Of a DNA stretch of 64,000 nucleotides, positions 60,195 to 64,000 are shown piece after piece. This DNA comes from Agapanthus africanus (Eukaryota > Streptophyta > Magnoliopsida > Asparagales > Amaryllidaceae), in the NCBI GenBank assembly GCA_030015575.1, contig CM057349.1:258659077-258723076 (forward strand), in the 5' to 3' direction. The notes under the pieces were generated by a model. It ran no database searches. It saw only the letters and a list, made by a program, of their open reading frames with translations, and was not told where the DNA came from. The position numbers were made by a program, and so were the translations under genes. Each line of letters begins with the position of its first letter. Position 1 is the stretch's first letter.

Positions 60195-62235
60195 TGTTAG
60201 TGTATATGCCCTAGAGGCCATTACTGTAACATACTAGTTTGTATATTACTTAATGGAAGCTTGGGATATTCACAGTTGTATATACAATCTTGCTCGAAAT
60301 GGTAGTATGCTACTTGGTTTGTCTCTGCTTTAATATGTGCATGTGTTTCTTTTAGCATATTGCTGATATACATATTAGTAGAGCCCTTAGGATCTTTGCT
60401 TGATTACCAGCGTTGTGATGGCGCTCACACTCGTGGGAGCTGGGTGATCTATAAGCACATCCTTATACAGGTCCCTAGTCGTTGGACTATCGAGACAGGG
60501 CATCGATACTCCGGAGTAGACTAGCGTATGCGCTTCTCATCCCAGTGTGGGAGACGGTCTGTCCCACAGCGAACAGTACGTCGTACTTGAGATAGTATGC
60601 GGGTGCTCGTTAGGTTACGAGTACACTGGACAGGACTCGTCGGGAACTGTTGGTTGGTATTATACCTATCGTCAGTTATCAGTTCCCAGGTGACATGAGT
60701 ACAGCTTAGTCCGCTGACTTGACACTGTCACTTCGCCTTGAGTGTGTTCCCACTGCACTTTGATTGCTACCCTACCACGGCTCAAAGGAGTCGTGCAAAC
60801 AGGTAGTTTTTGGGTGCAGTCCCGAAGCACTTGGAGGCAGTGACGGTTAGACAGGATTCGTCTCTCCCGGTATTGGGGGTTGACATCGCGCTGTGTCCAG
60901 GAGAGCCATTACACGAGTAGTCCCTGGCCAGGGCAAGCGAGATATACTGGTAGGTTTCCAGTGTTATCTCAGGGTGTTCTGGGCTACACTCCGACACGAC
61001 TTGTACCGCTATTAGGGGACTGACGTTCACCGCCCCCTAGGCCCGCCATGCGATGTATCAGACGAACAGACCGGACTGTACGGAGATTGTCACATACAGG
61101 CTCAGTAGGAGTTCAGATGGGGTTCACCTCGTCAGTCTTCTTATCGACATCTACCTGGGGACCGTTACGTACAGCTAGTGCCGCTTGCGGTCTGTGGTTA
61201 AACCCACTGCCAGCGTAGTGTCGAGTCTTTAGAGTCCCATACAGAGAGCTATTCGCCTTTAGGCAAAATGAGTAGAGGTCGCATGGTTTTGCGACAGGGT
61301 TCGTTCACATCCGCGCACTTGTGCACGTTTGCTGTCCGGACAGCTTATACTAGCGGGCTTTGGTTTAAGCCGGATCCTAGTATATGATTTGGGATTGGTT
61401 TTTCTCATTGTATTCGTGTTCCTCGGATCACGAATGCGGGTGCGTATGCACAGTTGCTTGAGACAGAGGGAGAGGACTTTGATTAGGGTTAATGACTATT
61501 GTCATTTTATTAACCCTAATGCTTATGTGTGTATTATTGTTAATTGATATTAGTTTAATAACTGTGCATGGTTATGGTTGTTGACCATTTGACCTTCTTG
61601 ACTTGTTGACCTTGGTTGACACTTTGACCATCATCATTTCATTTGGAAGATGCTCTTTGATCCTTGCAATTTGCATTAAAAATGAAATGATAATGGTCAT
61701 GTCTTGATTAAGCCATGACAATTATCTCACTAATTATCTAATTACAATAATTCACATATATGAGAGAATGCTTCATATTATTCTCTCATTCTATTATTCA
61801 CATTCTCTCTCTTGTTCTTCCTCTCCCTCAAGCTCTCCCCTCTCATGTGTTGAGAAACACTTGAGCTTGAGAAAAACCCTCTCTTGATAATCTCTACTCT
61901 CATCTAGGGTTCAAGGATTAGCACTTCTTGCACCCTAGTTACTTCTAGCTTGGAGTTGAAGCCAAAGGTCGAGGCTTTCGGGTGGATCTTTCTTCGACGT
62001 GAGAAGACGACTAAGGTGACCTCCTTCCACCACTCCAAGGAGCAAGGAGAGAAGGACATAAAGCCCAAGGTATAACCTTTCTAGCACTTAGCTAGTTTCT
62101 AGTTAGCTTTAGCTTGTTTTTGTTTAGCAAAGATCCTTCATAGTCTAATCCATGTTGCCTAAGCTCATAAAAATTCGATTTTTATTCCGTTTTCCGCCTC
62201 CCCGCAAGTACCGGGGTGGGTAACGTGGACTTACA
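60195..62235 (+). repeat. Compound copia LTR 3
   Basis: The 2041-bp LTR ends 'cgtggacttaca' and is followed by the atatt duplication. Confidence 0.95.
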
Positions 62236-62240
62236 ATATT
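62236..62240. repeat. Target site duplication (right), compound copia
   Basis: 'atatt' matches 44477-44481. Confidence 0.9.
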
Positions 62241-63734
62241 TGTTAATGGTTTAATAGTGCAACTCAAGAAATATCTTAGCACCAAAAATATCGACCACAA
62301 ACCCTTCACAAATATCTCACAACTCTCCAAAGACCATCAATGCACCAAAACAAAACTTGCACTCACAATTTCCATCAAAACATTATTAAACATTAAACTA
62401 AATGTTTAAATCAAAGAAATGAAATGGCAACCATAAAGTAAACTCGTAACGAATTGCAAGAATACCCCTCATCCGTATATACATACCTGCATCCGTATTC
62501 TGACTGAATACGAATACAACGAGACGAAAATAATCCAACAATATAATACTAGGATCCGGCTTAAACCAAAGCCCACTAGTATTATCCGTCCGATCATGAT
62601 CCATGCACAAGTGCACGTATATGATCGAACCCTGCCATAAAACCATACGGACTCTACAACGTTTCGCCCGAATCAGGGAAACCCTCCATGTGAAACCCTA
62701 AAGACTCGTCAATACGCTGGCAGTGGGTTTAACCATAAGCACGTCAGTAGCACTAGCTGTACGTAACGGCTATCCAGATATTGAGCGAAAGGGAGGCTGA
62801 CGAGCAAACTCATCCTGAAACCCTAATGAGCCTGACAGTGACAATATCCGTACAGTCCGGTCCGTTCGTCTATGAGTATCGCATATCGAGCCTAGGGGGT
62901 GGATAAAGTCAGACGCCTAATAACGTGACATTTAGTGTCGGCATGAAACCTATCACCAACTGAGAAACTATCGATCCTAGATCGGTAATTCTTGTCTACC
63001 CCGGCCGAAGATTTCTAGTGATGGCCATCCGTGCACACCACGACATCAACCCCCAATACTGGGAGAGACGAATCCCCTGACCATCCGCTCGCTACCTCCA
63101 TGTGGCTCGGGACTGTACCCAACTAAAACCTGTTTGCACGACTCCTTTGAGCCATGGTAGGGTAGTAATCAAAGCACAGTGGGAACTCACATGAGACAAA
63201 TGATGATCTCAGGTCGATAGACTAACCTGTACACATGTCACCAGGGAACTGCTATCTGACAATAGGTATAATACCAACTAGCACGTTCCCGGCAAGTCCG
63301 TCCGGTGTACTCATAACCCAATGAGCACCTGTATACATCTTAGGTGAACCAACTGACACCAATGGCTTGTGAGACCGGCCACCGCCCCTCGTCAGGGTCT
63401 CGATCCGTATACACTAGTCTACTCTCAGAGTATCGATGCCCAGTCTCGAAACTCCCATGACTAGGGACACTTTATGGATGTGCTTATAGACCACCCAACT
63501 CTCACGTATATGATCGCCATCAAACTGTTGGTAATCAAGCAAGAATCCTATGGGCTCTATCAACTTGTAATAGTGATCTGTAATGTCACCTGAAGCATGT
63601 ACACGATGATAAAGACAAACCATATAGCATATTATCATCTCGGGTAAGACTGTTCTACCGGTATAGGTCTTCCCTCAATCATTGCAATCACGTGCCTGTG
63701 ATCCAATAATTAACTTGAGGGCACTATAGAAACA
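62241..63734 (-). mobile_element. Copia IV 5' LTR, outer piece
   Basis: This continues 43851-44481, for example the 'actaggatccggcttaaacc' and 'accggtatagg' blocks, which are also found in the copia I and II LTRs. The outer end is at about 63734 ('gggcactatagaaaca', compare 'gggcactatagccaaca' in copia II), where gypsy gag begins. Confidence 0.85.
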
Positions 63735-64000
63735 AGACCCTCTAGACAAAAACTCACAAGCTTAACCCATATCTCGTCAGAACATCTCGGTGAATGACAA
63801 ATCCTAGCCATCCTGTCGAGGATTGTCTACGGATCCTCCGCTGCATCTGTGCCGGTAAAAACTAGAGGCTTCAGCCTCAAAAACTCCTGTAAGGATACGA
63901 AATTAGTCTCGGTAACAACAGAAACAGCTGCCTGAGCAGCAGGTACAATCACAGTCCCCGCAGTAGGAGGGACATCATCAATTCTCGGAGCTCGGCTAAC
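63735..64000 (-). pseudogene. Ty3/gypsy gag remnant
   Basis: On the minus strand peptide pieces such as 'LQEFLRLKPLVFTGTDAAED' and 'ARICHSPRCSDE' are typical of the start of the retrotransposon gag domain in plant chromoviruses (compare 'FLRLNPPxFTGTDxxEDPQ', given from memory). It is broken and runs out of the window. Copia IV was probably inserted into this gypsy element. Confidence 0.7.

Larger units (their letters stand above)
44482..62235 (+). mobile_element. Compound copia: LTR-internal-LTR-internal-LTR
   Basis: The 17.75-kb element has three LTRs (44482-46522, 52338-54368, 60195-62235) and two internal regions, and one pair of atatt duplications at the outer ends only. The three LTRs differ pairwise by roughly 1-1.5% by eye, and the two internal regions are also very similar. 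The simplest origin is unequal recombination between LTRs of two chromosomes carrying the same insertion. Both units are broken: the first has about one or two breaks and the second about five or six. It is the same family as the young copy but a distinct subfamily. It lies inside the copia IV LTR. Confidence 0.93.

Overview
The window looks like heterochromatic DNA of a flowering plant. It is built entirely from LTR retrotransposons nested inside one another, and I see no host gene, rRNA, tRNA gene or CRISPR array. Three signs point to a plant: Ty1/copia elements primed from initiator tRNA-Met (tggtatcagagc), a Ty3/gypsy chromovirus-like integrase tail with very long LTRs, and a Tat/Athila-type primer site (tccccggcaacggcgcca on the + strand). 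All of these elements are fossils or recent broken copies.

Layout, left to right. 1-1993 is the 3' part of a copia LTR (+). 1994-5513 is part of a gypsy LTR (+). 5514-6427 and 16069-17392 are the two halves of a gypsy LTR (-), split by a complete copia element (-), copia I, at 6428-16068 with target duplication ctacg. 17393-22141 is the leader and 5' LTR of another minus-strand copia, copia II. It abuts a plus-strand copia, copia III: its RNase H remnant is at 22142-22704, and its 3' LTR (22705-23832 plus 33930-about 34990) was split by a very young copia element at 23833-33929 (target duplication ttcta, LTRs almost identical). About 34990-36453 is a decayed gypsy integrase/chromodomain tail, followed by its 3' LTR (36454-39931) with a small foldback, MITE-like insert at 39932-40125. 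40129-42453 is a piece of a Tat/Athila-like element (-). 42454-43850 is the leader of a minus-strand copia, copia IV. Its LTR (43851-44481 plus 62241-63734) was split by a compound copia element at 44482-62235, arranged LTR-internal-LTR-internal-LTR within a single target duplication (atatt). 63735-64000 is a gypsy gag remnant (-).

Relative ages follow from nesting and from LTR differences counted by eye. The gypsy elements and copia II/III/IV are oldest, copia I is intermediate, the compound element is younger, and the 23833-33929 copy is youngest. At about 1.3e-8 substitutions per site per year (a rate measured in grasses and assumed here), the last three would be roughly 1-1.5, 0.5 and 0.1 million years old.

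The most interesting signals are in the long (about 2 kb) copia leaders, not in protein genes. First, there is a GC-rich hairpin about 200 nt after the primer site, with paired base changes between subfamilies and a look-alike at a similar position in the Tat-like element. Second, there is an array of three evenly spaced stem-loops before gag in all the copia leaders I could read, whose apical sequences are alike within an element and differ between elements. Third, splice-like signals would remove the whole leader.
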